Shown piece after piece: positions 60,180 through 64,000 of a stretch of 64,000 nucleotides of DNA. The translations under genes were made by a program, and so were the position numbers. Under the pieces are notes generated by a model, which saw only the letters and a list, made by a program, of their open reading frames with translations, was not told where the DNA came from and ran no database searches. The number at the start of each line of letters is the position of its first letter. Position 1 is the stretch's first letter. The stretch spans positions 3,786,001 to 3,850,000 of the forward strand of contig NC_083383.1 of the NCBI RefSeq assembly GCF_031755915.1. The letters run 5' to 3'. Source of the stretch: Ziziphus jujuba (taxonomy: Eukaryota > Streptophyta > Magnoliopsida > Rosales > Rhamnaceae).

Positions 60180-61677
60180 AAATGCATCACATATCAATTT
60201 ATTAGTGATAAATAAGCCCATTAATTTGGAGATTAATTGACTGACTTTTGATTGCTAGTTTATCTTAAGATTCTGAATATATAAATATATTGTTAATATA
60301 TGTGTTTTGATTTTAGATATAATGTATAACATTTATGTTACATCTTCCCATGCAAAAATAAATATTTTAAACATGTGATAATAATTGTATATGTAATAAT
60401 TTACTGATGCTGTCCTGTACTTATTATAATTACTTGTTGCATAGCTGCCATAATAAATTAATGTTCTTTTCTTCCTATATATTGTATAAGATGCATTGGA
60501 GAGGTAAAATTTGAAACGCAAAGAACTGAATGCTAGTTGTTGATTCATTAATATTACGTGTACTAAAGTATTAAGGCTTCTTATCTTATAGAACACGTGT
60601 TGCAGAGCATTCGTCATTTATTATCCGAATATCCAAAAATATAAAGCATATCCTTCGTCTATATCCTATATTAGTGGTCCTTCCTTCTTCATTAATTTCT
60701 TGATGTACCCTGCACATTTGTGGATTGTTATTTTATAAATTCTTTATTTATGGTCTCTAGCTAGCTTACGCTTAGCGAGTACATCAACTTTTAATATTCA
60801 TATTAGTTGTCGCAAACTATTAAACTTTGCGGTTGCTTAATTGACTGGGTGTGCTTTATGCTTAGCAGCCAAATTTAAATTTCTTTATATATATATAATT
60901 TTATTTATTTATTTATTTTTTGCATGTATGAATATTTGGGCGGGGAGACTAGATTTGAGTCATTATCCCAAGAACAGTAATTTATTTTTATCACTTATAG
61001 TTATTTTATATGCTTAAGTTGACATTTTGATCACCTTGAAGTTTGAAGTGATTTTAAAATATTTGTATTTATGCTCAATATTATGAGTACAAAAAAATTA
61101 ATATCCTTCACTTTTTTTTGCTTTTTATGGATATCCTTCTTATTTAAGGAACATTTTTCTTTTTAAAATTGAACTGGGAGTGCATTCAGTTTGTCTAATT
61201 AATGATATCAAGGACTTAGCAAAGGAGAAAGACCCTTAGATGGGCTTTCTAAGGGTCTTTCTGGTCTAGCCTGTAATCATTATTGGGCCAAGGAAGACAT
61301 TATGTCATTTATTGTGCTAAAGTATTAGGCCACACGCAACAACATTTGAAATTACTTGGTTTTGGTAAGTGGACGTTCATGTGGGCGATTGGGTAGACAC
61401 CAAACATCATCCAACCAAGACGAATTAATGGTGGGTACTGGGAAGGCCAATTGGAATTTTCCTACCCTTTCTTTTTGCCTTTTCTTATGCAAAGAACAAT
61501 CAACTTCAACAATTACAATATAGTGCATTCTCGTCCACATATTGTCGTTTAAAGAAGGGCATGTACAATTACAATCCATCCAAAAATCAATAATAAATAA
61601 TAAATAAATAAAATACTCCATCTCTCATCAACTCCTGAAAGACTGGTACTAAAAAGAAGCGATATAGCTAGTAGCCA
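60180..61677. other. Spacer between the two LCAT-like genes
   Basis: Non-coding. It contains the copy 1 3' UTR, a TA/TTTA-rich stretch near 60880-60925, the hairpin at 61226-61262 and the copy 2 promoter. I saw no clear TATA box for copy 2. Confidence 0.55.
61226..61262. repeat. Perfect 15-bp inverted repeat with 7-base loop
   Basis: Left arm 61226-61240 (AGAAAGACCCTTAGA) and right arm 61248-61262 are exact complements around a 7-base loop. It lies about 415 bases upstream of the second LCAT-like start. The GC content of the arms (GACCC/GGGTC) is unusual for this spacer. Confidence 0.85.
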
Positions 61678-63334
61678 ATGAAGGAAATAGGATTGAAACT
61701 GGCAGTGCTTTCAACGGTTATGATGCTGTACACGTGTCTAGCTAGCAGCGGCAATCTTTATCCCCTAATCCTGATTCCTGGGAACGGAGGGAACCAGCTA
61801 GAAGCCCGGCTCACCAGCGACTACGAGCCCTCCGGCCTATTATGTAAAATTCCGTTTCAGAAGAGAATAGATGGTTGGTTCAGGTTATGGTTCGACCCCA
61901 CCGTCCTGTTGGCTCCATTTACCAAGTGCTTTGCTGAACGCATGATGCTTTACTATGATGAAGATTTGGATGATTATCATAATGCCCCTGGAGTTCAAAC
62001 CAGGGTCCTTCGTTTCGGCTCCACCGAATCCCTTCTCTACCTCGATCCTCATCTCAAGTAAACCCATCTTTCTACTACATTATACTCCTCATTTTCAGAT
62101 TTCTGTTGTGTGTGCTGTTTTTACTTTTCCAATTGTGTTTCTGTGTGTCGACGTAGTACCATGTCATTTACTAAGATACCCCTAGTAGATAATCAATTTA
62201 CTGATGTCAAATGGGTAATATAGAATGGACTTGTACCACTGCCAGAAATTGACAAACAAATCAAGATATTTAAGCCTGAGTATTGATGAATTAGCAGTTT
62301 AAATTAGACTTTTTTTTTTTTTTTTTTCGGGAAACACAAATGAAAATAAGAACATACTTAATTATGTAGAAGCTATTTAAATTACAGTATGGACTAATTA
62401 TAGTTGATCCATTTGTAGATACATAACAGAATACATGGCACCACTGGTGGAGTCTTTGCAAGAAATAGGGTATGTCAATGACAAAAATCTTTTTGGAGCT
62501 CCATATGATTTTCGATATGGTTTAGCAGCAGAAGGTCACCCATCCCATGTTGGTACAAAGTTTTTACAAGACCTTAAATATTTGGTAGAGAAAGCAAGCG
62601 CTTCTAATGGAGGAAAACCAGTAATACTTGTCTCTCACAGCTTAGGAGGTCTCTTTGTCCTGCAACTTCTCAATCGAAACCATCTTTCTTGGCGCAAAAA
62701 GTTCGTCAAACATTTTGTTGCACTCTCTGCGCCATGGGGTGGCTCTGTATTGCAAATGCTCACCTTTGCTTCGGGCTATTCATTAGGAGTGCCTTTGGTA
62801 AAACCTTTGCTAGTCAGGGAAGAGCAGAGAAGCTCAGAGAGCAATCTTTGGCTGATGCCAAATGCTAACATTTTTGGTCGTGAAAAACCACTGGTTCTCA
62901 CTCCAAATGCCACATATTCTGCATATGACATTGCCCAATTTCTCAATGATATTGGATTTCCACAAGGGGTTTATCCTTTTGAGACTCGGATTTTGCCTTT
63001 GATGGAGAAGCCAATAGCGCCTGGGGTACCAATTACATGCATATTTGGGAGTGGTATCAGGACACCAGAGACTCTGTTCTATGGAGAAAATGGATTTGAT
63101 GAGCAACCAGATATCTTATATGGGGAAGGGGATGGAACAGTAAATATGGCGAGCTTGTTAGCACTTGAATCGCTGTGGGCTAATATGAAAAACCAAACTC
63201 TTAAAGTGACCAAAGTACGTGGTGTTTCTCATACATCGATACTCAAAGATGATGGTGCAATTGACAAAATTCTAGGAGAAATCTCTGCTATCAATTCTCA
63301 GTTAAGCTATGTTGAAAATGTAATTGTGCAATGA
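61678..63334 (+). CDS. Lecithin:cholesterol acyltransferase-like 1, copy 2, 2 exons, 431 aa
   Basis: Exons 61678-62057 and 62419-63334 (1296 nt). Exon 1 has the same 380-nt length and intron phase as copy 1. It begins MKEIGLKLAVLSTVMMLYTC, a signal peptide. The oxyanion loop has the canonical PGNGGNQLEARL form. Nucleophile Ser199 in SHSLGG. The acidic motif reads GEGDGTVN, so Glu replaces the first Asp but the second Asp is kept. The His is in GVSHTSILKD. It is closer to Arabidopsis LCAT-like 1 at these motifs than copy 1 is. The intron is 361 bp against 130 bp in copy 1. Tandem duplicate; probably active. Confidence 0.93.
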
Positions 63335-64000
63335 AATTTAATGCATCACTATTGCAAAACTGCTCGACCATATCAATAGGGATATATATATAGTTATATA
63401 TATATATTTTCTGTTATGAAAAATAAAAATTGTTCATTTAATAGGCAGTAGACTAAACCACCGCTGTGTCATAAATTAAGCAGTGTATTTTGTTGACATC
63501 GTTACAAGAAGAATAAAGATGAGAATGATTTGGAAAGCTAGAAACTTCAACTCCACCACCAATTTGTGAAAACTGCAATTTACTGAAGTGGGCTTGTGTA
63601 ATAAACGGCCTTTGGTTTTGGGATTGGATTAGCTTGACCTAAGCCCACTTAATCCTACATATACAAACCTTGTTGCATAAGGAGCATTCTCTTTTTGGTT
63701 TGCGCTTATTTATTTTATAAAAAGCTTCACTTATTTTAGTTTACTCCCTTATACCGTCAATAATTATTAGAAAAATAAAATTCATTATTGCTTTGCTTTG
63801 TAAAGGTTGTAAATTTAATATAAGTTTAGAAAAAGAATCTTTCCAGCCATAATAAAAACCAGCATATTTTTAATGTGATCAAACAACCGACTCTATAAGT
63901 TGATTAAAGAATTGCCGCCGAGGTATTTGGTGCAAATTTGTTATACCCAAACCTAACCATTTTTTTTTTTATTTTTTGAAAAATATCCAGACCCAACTTT
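63335..64000. other. Downstream region of the second LCAT-like gene
   Basis: Presumed 3' UTR then AT-rich intergenic DNA, with a TA microsatellite near 63384-63409. No further gene begins before the window ends. Confidence 0.5.

Overview
This window is nuclear DNA from a flowering plant, most likely a woody eudicot. The evidence is AT-rich intergenic DNA full of TA/CT microsatellites and A/T tracts, many short GT-AG introns, and plant-specific gene families. I cannot name the species.

Layout. (1) 94-8939, + strand: the last 17 exons of an ECA3-type endomembrane Ca2+/Mn2+ pump; its 5' half lies outside the window. (2) 9.8-47.1 kb, - strand: a tandem array of serine carboxypeptidase-like (SCPL) genes of the acyltransferase type (clade IA). 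I could build complete, frame-consistent exon models for six genes (470-482 aa). There is also one multiply broken pseudogene (27.4-30.2 kb), one 5'-truncated relic (9.8-12.0 kb) and one two-exon 3' fragment (21.3-21.6 kb). (3) 48.3-52.0 kb, - strand: a 609-aa multidomain FKBP-TPR immunophilin of the FKBP62/ROF1 type. (4) 54.9-55.4 kb, - strand: an intronless 157-aa plant protein of unknown function. (5) 58.7-63.3 kb, + strand: two tandem lecithin:cholesterol acyltransferase-like 1 genes, each with two exons.

The SCPL array is the main interest. It splits into two blocks. Block A (9.8-30.2 kb) has a GC rather than GT donor at intron 13 in every near-complete copy, and two adjacent copies have cleanly lost intron 1. 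Block B (30.9-47.1 kb) has an ordinary GT donor, a longer exon 9, and one copy that has lost intron 6. Two block A genes at 12.4-20.2 kb came from a recent duplication of about 4.4 kb that carried the promoter and 3' flank along. All six intact genes keep the Ser-Asp-His triad. SCPL clade IA enzymes usually acylate specialised metabolites in the vacuole using glucose esters. The locus therefore looks like an expanding family of acyl transferases, with the substrate unknown.

Exon coordinates come from reading splice sites and checking that lengths sum to intact frames. No transcript data were available. No rRNA, tRNA or CRISPR feature was seen.
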